A stretch of 14,785 bases of DNA from CAYGWP01 sp964353455 (GCA_964353455.1 CAYGWP010000577.1:1-14785), one strand, 5' to 3'. Positions 7,133-14,353 are shown, counted from the stretch's first letter. Notes: generated by a model from the letters alone, not told the origin. Translations and numbers: made by a program.

Positions 7133-7955
7133 CGGCCGCCGGCGGCTGCGTCGGCGGCGCTGCGCCTCCATAGCCCTCATCGTCCAGGACATCGCTCCCG
7201 TGCCACCAGCGCTTGATGATCTGGTCGCGAACACCGTTGTAGAAGTCCAGATCATAGGGCTGGCCCTTGGGCGGCTCCTGCCCCGCGGGGTGCGCCTGGA
7301 GCGTGTTGATAAACGCCGCCGCAACCTCGTTCAAAGGTCCGCTACGGGCGATCTTCCAGGCGTCCAGATGGTAGAAATGCCACGGGCTGGAATCGCGGAA
7401 GTGCTCCGACGTGGCCGTCCGGTTGATCCAGTTATATATGGGGCCTGCCGTCGGGTCGAACGAGCGCGAGGCCTCGGTATGGTGCCGCCCGGGCAGGTTG
7501 CCCCAGATGCGGCTCCAGTAGTTCTGGGTGGGGCCGTTGGAAGACCAGGAGGAGGGGGGACCCGGCGGCTTCTGCAAATCGTCCAGCAGGCGGGCGAGGT
7601 CCTCGCCCTCGCCGCGCGGCATGTCGCCGGCGTCGGCCGGGGCGCTCGGGTTAGCGGGCGGCGTGTATCCTTCGAGTTTCATCGGCGGCCAGTACCACGC
7701 CGCCGCATGCCACAGGTTGTGCCGCGCGGCCACAAGGCTCTGCTGCTTGGTCAGCATCGCCAGGCCCATGTACATGACGAGGCCGATGAGGAAGAAGATG
7801 ATCGGGAGGGTGAGCGCGAATTCAATGAGCGCATTGCCGCGCGCCCGGCTGTTATGTGGCACAGCCGCCCTCGGCTGTGCAGATTCTCGGCAATTTGCAC
7901 GCCCGAGGGCGGGCGTGCCACAGTTCTGAGATAGTTTCTTATCGGTGGTTTTCAA
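7128..7955 (-). CDS. tadE: TadE-like pseudopilin with a palindromic repeat translated near its N-terminus
   Basis: Read from a TTG at 7955, the protein has 275 residues. Residues about 1-7 (MKTTDKK) are followed by some 31 residues encoded by palindromic repeat copy 2, then the TadE signature ARGNALIEFALTLPIIFFLI: a prepilin-peptidase-type G^NALIE site with Glu at +5 and a hydrophobic helix. The remaining 200 or so residues are exported and Pro/Trp-rich, ending APPTQPPAAG. The TTG is chosen because GAAGGAGGTG lies five bases upstream and because it overlaps the tadG stop (TTGA). A GTG inside the repeat, preceded by GAGGG, is a possible alternative start giving a short leader. TadE-like proteins are minor pilin-like proteins processed by TadV in studied tad systems. 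Family assignment is solid; the start is less certain. Confidence 0.83.
   Translation of the reverse strand: MKTTDKKLSQNCGTPALGRANCRESAQPRAAVPHNSRARGNALIEFALTLPIIFFLIGLVMYMGLAMLTKQQSLVAARHNLWHAAAWYWPPMKLEGYTPPANPSAPADAGDMPRGEGEDLARLLDDLQKPPGPPSSWSSNGPTQNYWSRIWGNLPGRHHTEASRSFDPTAGPIYNWINRTATSEHFRDSSPWHFYHLDAWKIARSGPLNEVAAAFINTLQAHPAGQEPPKGQPYDLDFYNGVRDQIIKRWWHGSDVLDDEGYGGAAPPTQPPAAG
7847..7939. repeat. Double-hairpin palindromic repeat, family A, copy 2 (inside a reading frame)
   Basis: A 93-base copy of the 6154-6245 element with the same two 22-base hairpins; the arms at 7855-7880 and 7897-7922 are identical to those of copy 1. The spacer between hairpins is 16 bases instead of 15, making the copy exactly 31 codons. 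It lies just after the TTG start of the TadE-like gene and is read without a stop, encoding residues such as LSQNCGTPALGRAN and SAQPRAAVPHNS. The same peptide fragments appear in the unused frame upstream of cpaB. Confidence 0.9.
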
Positions 7956-9877
7956 TGCGTCACCTCCTTCACCAGGTCCGGCGAGTAGGCGTTCACCATC
8001 TTGCGGACCGGATCGAGGCGCTCGGCCGTCAGTTGCCCGGCCAGGTCGCTGCCCGCGCCGGAGAGGCCCGCGCCAATCGCCGCGTCCAGTTGCTGCCACC
8101 GGTCGCCCGCATTCATGCTCGGGTCCACCATTCCCAGGCGTGTCAACTTGACCTTCCAGTGCTGCGTAAAGGTGTCCCAACTGTACCGGTTATAGACGCG
8201 GGCCTGGGCGTAGCAGACCAGGTCCTCGATCGGGTTCGGGTTGGTGAACCGCGCGGCCCAGTTCTGCACCTTGCCGCTGCGGTAGGCGAAGCCCACGAAG
8301 GTGAACCGGTTATCGACATTCGCCATGAGGTTCGTGCCGTCCGGGGTCCACAGGTAGGGGGCCACGGCGGGCTGCTGGTACGGCGGCAGGCTCGTGTCGT
8401 CCTCCAACTCGGCCGCGTTGAATCGCCACAAACTCACATGATGAAACGTTTTCATTTCGGCATCGGTGTACGGCCATGCGCTTCCGTCGGGATGGACGGG
8501 GGGGTGCGGCGCGATTATCCCGAGTTCCGGGTAGTTGGCCGTACGCCGGCGATCGACCTTGTAGAACACGGCGCCGCGAGGGTCGGCGCCTTCCCACACC
8601 TCCGTGGCCCGCGTGTACTGCGAGAGGTCGGGCCCGAGTTCCCTGCCGCTTCGCCCGAACGGCCCACTAAAGACGCGCGTGTTGACGTACGGAAACTCCT
8701 CGTGCTTGAGGGCGGACCACTGCCCCGACGGCGGAAGCGGGAAGGGCGGCGTCTCCTCGGCGCCGGGATACCGGGCGTCGAACGATGTCGATTCCCACCA
8801 CGTCCGGCGGATGGGCTGCGGACGCTGCTGCGACAACTCCTTCGCCGCATCGTAGTCCATCTCCCAGCGCTCCAGGGACACCCTGTCGTCCGCGGAGCCG
8901 AACATCATCCACAATTTCCTGGATGAGACGACGTTAAAGAGCAGCGAGAACCGGCTGATGTCGAACAAGCCCATCGGACTGGGGTCGGTGATCGGCTCAC
9001 GCCAGTACGTCCACGGTCCCATGCGGCCGCCGACACGGTTGAGGCGCCAGTCCTCCCTCAAGAAGGTGCTGGCATGGCCGTAATAGCCCATCACCGGGCA
9101 AAATCCCCCGATGGGGTCGCCGCCTCTGTCGCGATCCCGGTCGTCCCGCGGCATGGTGCCGTACACCATCGGCCAGAGGAAATCCTCGAACGTGCCGCGC
9201 GTCACCGGCAGCGCCGGCCACAGCGGCAGGACGAAGCCGAACTCGGCGTGGTTCTTCTGGGCGATGTCCATCGCCTCGCGCTGGGCGGCCAGGGGGGTGT
9301 CGGCGACCACCGCCTGCGAGAAACCGTCCATCAGGTAAATGCATTGCCATAGGATGCCGCTGTCGTAGTCCAGGTAGTCGGGCCAGTTCACGGCCTGCAC
9401 GATCTCGTCGAACTGGTGGAGGATGGCCTGCTCCTGGTTGGCGTTGCCGACGACCAGCCAGACGCGGAGCCGCTCGTCGTTCTGGATGTCGTGGCCGGCG
9501 TGCGACTGGCCGATGTTCTGGACGAATTCGTCGATGCACTTGACGGCCGGCGGGGTAACGGTCTTCAGCGTGTCCAGCAGATTGATCATCGACAGAAGTT
9601 GCGTCTCCGCGACGTTGCACATCGAGACGGTGTTGAGGCCCCTGCCGTACCATGCGGCGCCGGTGGCGGTCACGGCGTCGGCCGTGCTCTGCATCTGGAC
9701 CTTGTGATTGAGTTTCTCGCCGGAATTCAGGACCAGGAACACCAGGCCCGCCATGAGGAAGGCGAAGATCACGACGACGTAGATGGCCTGGCCGCGCTGG
9801 CATCTGTGCAGCCGCAACAGCCTCTGCGTCAGTCCGCCTCGCGTTTCCCAGCGCCGATCAATGCTTGAACGGTTCAT
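7952..9877 (-). CDS. tadG: TadG-like Flp pilus assembly protein
   Basis: A 641-residue protein. A basic leader (RLLRLHRCQRG) runs into one hydrophobic helix (about residues 31-50, AIYVVVIFAFLMAGLVFLVL), followed by NHKVQMQSTADAVTATGAAW (57-76). That corresponds to the LQ-x-AADAAALAGA block of the TadG-like N-terminal family. The remaining 560 or so residues are exported, rich in Trp and Tyr, and without a domain I recognise; no VWA metal site was found. TadG-type proteins are pilin-like membrane-anchored accessories of Tad systems. The ATG at 9877 overlaps the kinase stop codon (ATGA), and the gene's own stop overlaps the start of the next gene (TTGA), so three genes are probably coupled in translation. 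Confidence 0.8.
   Translation of the reverse strand: MNRSSIDRRWETRGGLTQRLLRLHRCQRGQAIYVVVIFAFLMAGLVFLVLNSGEKLNHKVQMQSTADAVTATGAAWYGRGLNTVSMCNVAETQLLSMINLLDTLKTVTPPAVKCIDEFVQNIGQSHAGHDIQNDERLRVWLVVGNANQEQAILHQFDEIVQAVNWPDYLDYDSGILWQCIYLMDGFSQAVVADTPLAAQREAMDIAQKNHAEFGFVLPLWPALPVTRGTFEDFLWPMVYGTMPRDDRDRDRGGDPIGGFCPVMGYYGHASTFLREDWRLNRVGGRMGPWTYWREPITDPSPMGLFDISRFSLLFNVVSSRKLWMMFGSADDRVSLERWEMDYDAAKELSQQRPQPIRRTWWESTSFDARYPGAEETPPFPLPPSGQWSALKHEEFPYVNTRVFSGPFGRSGRELGPDLSQYTRATEVWEGADPRGAVFYKVDRRRTANYPELGIIAPHPPVHPDGSAWPYTDAEMKTFHHVSLWRFNAAELEDDTSLPPYQQPAVAPYLWTPDGTNLMANVDNRFTFVGFAYRSGKVQNWAARFTNPNPIEDLVCYAQARVYNRYSWDTFTQHWKVKLTRLGMVDPSMNAGDRWQQLDAAIGAGLSGAGSDLAGQLTAERLDPVRKMVNAYSPDLVKEVTH
7961..7970 (-). 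promoter_or_regulatory. Strong ribosome binding site before the TTG start of the second TadE-like gene
   Basis: GAAGGAGGTG on the minus strand, five bases before TTG at 7955 and inside the end of the tadG-like gene. It is the best Shine-Dalgarno match in the window and the main reason to accept the TTG start, and so translation through the palindromic repeat. Confidence 0.7.
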
Positions 9878-12492
9878 GGTTCACCTGGTTTCTTCCCCGC
9901 GGCAATCGCCAGACGTTCGGCTTCCTTGTAGTACGCCTCAGCCTCGGGCGTGCGCTTCGCCGCCAGGGCGAGGTTGAATTGGGCCTTTGCTTCCAGGTAC
10001 TGCCGGGTGTTCAGGTACTGTTTGCCCTGCGACATGGCCCGCAGGTAATCGCAGTCCGCCAAAAGTGTGCGCACCTCCTGGGCGTCCGAGACCTTCCTGG
10101 CCTCGAGGAATTCCTTGCGGGCGTCCATGTACCGGCCCTGCCCCATCAGCGTCTTGCCCAGGGTGAGGTGTTTCTTGTACGACTCGCGGCTGTTGACCTG
10201 CTCCAGGAGGGCCTTGGCCTCAGGCGTGTCCTTGTACCCCAGGGCCTCGGTGATATAGCGGCGGGCCCCGTCAAAGTCGTCTCGCGCAAAGGCATCGCGA
10301 GCCTTGCCCAGGGCCAGGCGGTAACGGGCCTCCGTGATCTGGTCTTCGAGCCGCTTCTTGGTGGCATCGTCCTTGGAGTCGAGGAGCGGCAGCGCCATGG
10401 AGAAACTGTTGATTAGGGCTTCCCACTGCTCCTTTGCCATGGCATCGTCGCCGCCCGCGATGAAGCCGGCCAGGGTCTTGGCCTGGTTCTGCTGCTGGAT
10501 GAACTTCAGGGCATCCGCGTGGTTCGGGTTGAACTTGAGGACTTCCATGGCCAACGTCCGGGCTTCGTCGTTCTGCCCGGCATCCTTGAGGGACTTGGCC
10601 GTGGCCCAGAGTCCCTCGGCCTTGGCGATGTTCATCTTGGTGCGGACGGCCTCGGACGGGCTGATGTCCATCACCCTCTTGTAGCCTTCGTAGGCCCTGT
10701 CCCACTTGCCGTCGGCGGCGTCCTTTTCGGCCTGCGCGTAGGCCTCGCTGCTTTTCACGAGGTTATCGAGTGCCTGCATCATGTCTAGGACTTCCGGCGT
10801 CTCGCGATTCTTGCGGGCCTCCGCCAGGTAATCGTAGGCATCGTTGTACTTGCGTTTCGCGATGGCGTCATTGGCTTTCCTGATAAGGCTCTGGTACCCG
10901 CGCAGTGCCACCTGTTCCGTGAGTTCGGCGATGCGCTCATTGACCTTCAGGTCGGTGTAATGTGCCACAAGGTCCGTATAGATGGCGATGGCCCCCTCGA
11001 AGTTGCCTGCCTTCTGGGCGGCATCGGCCAGGGCCATCTTCTCATCGATGTCCTTCGACTGAGTAAAGCGCGTCCTGAACCGGCTGATCCAGTCCTGCTC
11101 GGCCCCGTACTTCTCCTGGGCCGTGTTGGCGTACTCATCGGCCTTGGCGTAGTCCTTCTTCTGGAGCGCATCCTCGGCCCGGGCCATGGTGGCGTGCTGC
11201 ATGGCGTACATGGCGACGCTATTCAGGTCGCGCGAAAAATCCTGGACGATCCTCATGTACGCCTCGATGGCGGCGGGGTAGTCCTTGCTGTGGAACATCT
11301 CGTCGGCCAGTCGCTGGGCGTCGCGGGCCTGGCTGATGCGGCTCGACTCCTCGCGCATCTTCAGGATAACCAGCGTAGCGGCAATCAGGATGAGCGGCCC
11401 GGCGATGACCGAACCCCAGAAGAGGGCGCGTTTCCAGGTCCACTTGACCTGCGGCAGCGGGGCGGTCCTTTCGCCCGACTCGACCCCGGGCAGCCCGGCT
11501 CTCGGCGCTCCGACGGCCGCCACCGCCACGACCGGCCGCACGACCGGCGCTGCGGCCTCGGCCTCCATCTCCTTCTCCATCGCCTCGGAGTCGGTCTGGG
11601 GGATGCTCTTGCCCTGTACGTGCATGACGAATATCCGCCGCAGCCACCGCACGATCTGGTCGGCCGAGGCGAACCGCCTCGACGGGTCCTTCTCCAGGAG
11701 GCGCTCGACGATCTTGGCCACCAGGGGCGGGATGCCCGGCTGTAGGTCCCGCAGCGACGGGGCACGCATGCCGGGGTTGGAATGCCAGTGCATCCAGCGA
11801 ACCTGCTGGGCCTTCTCGTCGCGGAGGACGTCCTTGAAGGCCTCGCCGAACTTCTCCGGCCCGGCAAACATCTCCAGCGCGATCATGCCCAGCGAATACA
11901 GGTCGGCCCGCGGGTCGATCAGCGCCCCGGTGAACGTCTCGGGGGCCATGTACTTGGTGGTGCCCATGGGGAGGCTCGTCCGGCCTCCGGAATGGCCGAT
12001 GAGGCCGAAGTCGGTGATCTTCAGCGCCCCGTCCTTGGCCATCATGATGTAGTAGGGCGTAAGGTCGCGGTGGACGATGCCCTGGGCGTGCATCGCCCGA
12101 AGGCCCAGGGCGGTCGAGAGGAGAATGCCCAGGCCGGTCTGGAGCGGCACGGGGCCGCGGTCCAGCATGGCTCGCAGGGTCGTCCCCTCGACGTACTCCA
12201 TCACCAGATACAGTTGCCCGTCCTGCTGGATGAGTTCATGGACATGGACGATGTTGGCCTGAGAGGCCGAGAGGCGCGCCAGGGTCTGCGCCTCCTGGCG
12301 GAACCGGACGGCGAACTTCTCGTCGGACGCCAGGTGCGGCGCGACCTGCTTGATCGCCACGTATCGGTCCAGGGAGGGATCGTAGGCCTTGTAGATAATG
12401 GCCATCCCGCCGGCCACCAGTTGCTCGCGGACCTCGTACTTGTCGAGCAGGCTGCCGGGCTTCAGTGAACCCGTAAACAACTGGTCTGCCAT
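9874..12492 (-). CDS. Transmembrane Ser/Thr protein kinase (possibly catalytically altered) with TPR-like repeats
   Basis: An 872-residue protein. Residues about 19-290 form a Hanks-type kinase domain: Gly-rich loop LVAGGMAIIYKA (25-36), VAIK with Lys48, helix-C Glu67, HRDLTPYYIM (141-150), ITDFG (159-163) and MAPET (182-186). The catalytic Asp143 and the DFG Asp161 are present, but Lys145 of the usual HRDLKPxN is Thr and the metal-binding Asn is Tyr148. A charged, Pro/Ala-rich linker leads to one membrane helix (about 356-378), and about 490 residues of helical TPR-like repeats follow, probably outside the inner membrane. The repeats carry motifs such as KDYPAAIEAYMRIVQDF, GNFEGAIAIYTDLV and GRYMDARKEFLEA. 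The ATG at 12492 is preferred (GAGGAG 12 bases upstream); upstream in-frame starts run into hairpins. Its place between TadE-like and TadG-like genes points to a pilus role. The tail might stand in for the TPR protein TadD (speculative). Confidence 0.92.
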   Translation of the reverse strand: MADQLFTGSLKPGSLLDKYEVREQLVAGGMAIIYKAYDPSLDRYVAIKQVAPHLASDEKFAVRFRQEAQTLARLSASQANIVHVHELIQQDGQLYLVMEYVEGTTLRAMLDRGPVPLQTGLGILLSTALGLRAMHAQGIVHRDLTPYYIMMAKDGALKITDFGLIGHSGGRTSLPMGTTKYMAPETFTGALIDPRADLYSLGMIALEMFAGPEKFGEAFKDVLRDEKAQQVRWMHWHSNPGMRAPSLRDLQPGIPPLVAKIVERLLEKDPSRRFASADQIVRWLRRIFVMHVQGKSIPQTDSEAMEKEMEAEAAAPVVRPVVAVAAVGAPRAGLPGVESGERTAPLPQVKWTWKRALFWGSVIAGPLILIAATLVILKMREESSRISQARDAQRLADEMFHSKDYPAAIEAYMRIVQDFSRDLNSVAMYAMQHATMARAEDALQKKDYAKADEYANTAQEKYGAEQDWISRFRTRFTQSKDIDEKMALADAAQKAGNFEGAIAIYTDLVAHYTDLKVNERIAELTEQVALRGYQSLIRKANDAIAKRKYNDAYDYLAEARKNRETPEVLDMMQALDNLVKSSEAYAQAEKDAADGKWDRAYEGYKRVMDISPSEAVRTKMNIAKAEGLWATAKSLKDAGQNDEARTLAMEVLKFNPNHADALKFIQQQNQAKTLAGFIAGGDDAMAKEQWEALINSFSMALPLLDSKDDATKKRLEDQITEARYRLALGKARDAFARDDFDGARRYITEALGYKDTPEAKALLEQVNSRESYKKHLTLGKTLMGQGRYMDARKEFLEARKVSDAQEVRTLLADCDYLRAMSQGKQYLNTRQYLEAKAQFNLALAAKRTPEAEAYYKEAERLAIAAGKKPGEP

Positions 12493-12511
12493 GGCTGAGC
12501 GTGTCTCCTCA

Positions 12512-12561
12512 CCCCCGATTGCCATCGGGGGCTGGTTACAACCCCCGTTCACCAACGGGGG
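12512..12561. repeat. Double-hairpin palindromic element, family C
   Basis: Two perfect hairpins with eight-pair stems and four-base loops lie in the 93-base gap between the TadE-like gene and the kinase. On the plus strand they are CCCCCGAT-TGCC-ATCGGGGG (12512-12531) and CCCCCGTT-CACC-AACGGGGG (12542-12561), ten bases apart. The stems differ at position seven (A-T against T-A) with pairing kept in both, a compensatory change that suggests the fold matters. The same two-hairpin, four-base-loop plan is seen in family A, with unrelated sequence. Confidence 0.85.
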
Positions 12562-12585
12562 CTATATGGCGCGCGGCAAGGCGCA

Positions 12586-13641
12586 TCACATATCCTTGGG
12601 TCTCAACTCCGGTCCGCCCTCGTTCGAAAGAATCACGACGGCCCGAATCTCGGTGGCATACTGGTTGCCCTCCAGACCCGGGACCTGGACCTGCTGCCCA
12701 AGGAACCGCGACGCATACGGCACCTCGAGCAGGAACTGGTACGTGAGGCGCAGTTTCAGGTCCTCCCAGTACCAGTAATCCATGCGGTCCGGATAGTAGG
12801 GGCAGACCGTGTAATAATTCCAGTCGCCGGCGTCAAGTTCCCACTCTCCGCGAAGCGTGTGCCGGTAAGGGCACGCGGTGTCGCGGTTTCCCTCGCGCCA
12901 GTGGTCGGGCTGGGCGATTTCAATCTGGGTAACCGGAATCTCGCCGGCCTGGACCGTGATCTTGCCGTTGGTGTAGTCATACTGCGGCTGGACGCGGCGG
13001 ATCCACGGCCGGTCCTTTGCGCCGAGGCGCTGGAACGCGCCCTGAGTTTGCGTCTGGACGGTGGCGCCTCCCTGGTCCGTGCCGCCGGCCGCAGCCGACA
13101 GGCGCGCGCTGATCGGCATGAGGGCCAGAACGGCCGCGCGGCGGACCAACTCCATTTTTATCGACGCCGGATTGGACGCCACCTCCGGGTTATAGACGAG
13201 GTTGTGCAGTTCCTCGTCGATCTCCAGCGGGACCGTCACAATGGCGACGCGGGCCATCGCGAACGCCGCATAGTGGACCACCATGTTCGCGTTGAACAGG
13301 ATGGCGGCCTGAAGCATAACGAGAAAGATCATGAGCGCAAGCGGGGCGACAAAGGCCATCTCGATGGCGGCGGTGCCGCCCTGGTCGGCATGAAGCCTGC
13401 GCGGGCCTGCCGCCGGGGATCGCGGACGCACGCGTACCAGCAGCGCCACGATCGCAAAGAGCGCCACGATGCCGACGATGATGGCCGCCAGGCACCTCAT
13501 GGCGAGCGGGCTGCCCGCGGCCGCCAGCGCCCACTCGGGCAGATCGTTCCATGCCTGGACAGCCAGCCAGACGAGGCCCACGGTCGCAAGACCGCTGGCC
13601 ACGGCGAGCCAGATCATCCGACGATTTCGTTTGCCGTTCAT
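12586..13641 (-). CDS. tadE: TadE-like pseudopilin with two extra N-terminal membrane helices
   Basis: A 351-residue protein. After a basic start (MNGKRNRR), two hydrophobic helices lie at about residues 9-30 and 47-70. A basic stretch and RRLHADQGG^TAAIEMAFVA follow: a TadE-type processing site at Gly89 with Glu at +5, then a third helix (about 95-116). The C-terminal 220 or so residues are exported and include a Tyr/Trp-rich region (DRMDYWYWEDLKLRL). Ordinary TadE proteins have only the pseudopilin helix, so the front two helices are an addition. The ATG at 13641 is used because it begins just after the tadV stop (25 bases) with GAGGG eight bases upstream; the frame stays open further upstream into tadV without similarity. 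TadE-like proteins are minor pseudopilins of the Tad apparatus. Confidence 0.82.
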   Translation of the reverse strand: MNGKRNRRMIWLAVASGLATVGLVWLAVQAWNDLPEWALAAAGSPLAMRCLAAIIVGIVALFAIVALLVRVRPRSPAAGPRRLHADQGGTAAIEMAFVAPLALMIFLVMLQAAILFNANMVVHYAAFAMARVAIVTVPLEIDEELHNLVYNPEVASNPASIKMELVRRAAVLALMPISARLSAAAGGTDQGGATVQTQTQGAFQRLGAKDRPWIRRVQPQYDYTNGKITVQAGEIPVTQIEIAQPDHWREGNRDTACPYRHTLRGEWELDAGDWNYYTVCPYYPDRMDYWYWEDLKLRLTYQFLLEVPYASRFLGQQVQVPGLEGNQYATEIRAVVILSNEGGPELRPKDM

Positions 13642-13666
13642 ACCGGGACCCTCGCCTGGTGCCGCA

Positions 13667-14251
13667 TCATGCCGACAGGCTTGAAACAAGGCGGCTCGCG
13701 CCGTCCCACAGCGACCCCCCGCAAGTCTCCTCCGCCAGGTACCAAAGCGTGCCGACGGCCACGGCAAAGCCGAACGGAACGCGAAACGTGCTCACCGGCA
13801 CGGCATCGTCCATCGTGGCGGTGGGAAGCGGAAGAATCCGGACGGCCAGCCAGAGGCGCCGCAGGGCCAGCCACACCTGACCGCGCCACACCAGCACGAT
13901 CAGCCCGACAGCCGCGCCCACCACGAACGAGTAGAAGACCGCGTGCAGCACTCCCGGCCATCCGAGGGTGGCCCCGACCGCCGCCATCAGTTTCACATCG
14001 CCGCCGCCCATCCCTCCCAACAGGTACGCCGCCAGCAGGACGCCGAAGCCAAAGCCCAGACCGAGAAAATGGTTAATGAGTCCTTCACCGGCGTTTCCGG
14101 CAGCAGCCCCCGCCGCGGCGCCCAGCGCAAGGCCGATCAGAATCGCGGGGTACGTCAGCCAATTGTAAACGGTTCCCCGGCGGAGGTCCGTGACCGCTGC
14201 CGCGACCAGGACCGCCGCCAGGAAAGCCCTTGAGACCCATTCCCAAGTCAC
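13667..14251 (-). CDS. tadV: Prepilin peptidase TadV/CpaA (A24 family)
   Basis: A 194-residue polytopic membrane aspartyl protease that cleaves the leader of Flp pilins and TadE-type pseudopilins. Both catalytic aspartates are visible: Asp22 in AAVTDLRRGTVYNWLTYP and Asp85 in GGMGGGDVKLMAA, which matches the GxGDxKL block. Hydrophobic helices lie at about residues 8-20, 34-52, 62-79, 86-118 and near the C-terminus. It lacks the N-terminal methyltransferase domain of PilD, as is usual for TadV/CpaA. The start is a GTG at 14251 with AAGGAG five bases upstream; a longer frame (to 14512) would run antisense-like into the pilin gene and adds no family sequence. Confidence 0.93.
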   Translation of the reverse strand: MTWEWVSRAFLAAVLVAAAVTDLRRGTVYNWLTYPAILIGLALGAAAGAAAGNAGEGLINHFLGLGFGFGVLLAAYLLGGMGGGDVKLMAAVGATLGWPGVLHAVFYSFVVGAAVGLIVLVWRGQVWLALRRLWLAVRILPLPTATMDDAVPVSTFRVPFGFAVAVGTLWYLAEETCGGSLWDGASRLVSSLSA

Positions 14252-14256
14252 GGATG

Positions 14257-14262
14257 CTCCTT
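14257..14262 (-). promoter_or_regulatory. Ribosome binding site of tadV
   Basis: AAGGAG on the minus strand, five bases before the GTG at 14251. It decides the tadV start in place of longer in-frame alternatives that overlap the pilin gene. Confidence 0.75.
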
Positions 14263-14353
14263 GCCCATACGCCTGAACGCTCGGGGCAGGCGCACCACTG
14301 GCCGCGCATCCCGCGTGCCGGCGGAAAGGCCGACACGGGGCCCCGGTAACCGC

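Noticed and set aside
6154..7939. The repeated palindromes as a CRISPR array
   Set aside because: Only two copies 1.7 kb apart, with genes between them, each internally palindromic; no regular spacers and no cas genes.
6154..7939. The two family A copies as the ends of a composite transposon
   Set aside because: They are in the same orientation and enclose ordinary pilus genes without a transposase; the arrangement matches a dispersed small repeat better.
7856..8926. A 356-codon open frame on the plus strand
   Set aside because: It begins inside the palindromic repeat and runs antisense to the TadG-like gene; no recognisable domain.
12493..12555. Longer kinase start at an ATG or TTG in the family C hairpins
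   Set aside because: The extra residues are translated hairpin sequence with no similarity; the kinase start MADQLF after GAGGAG is more likely, although the ATG at 12525 cannot be fully excluded.
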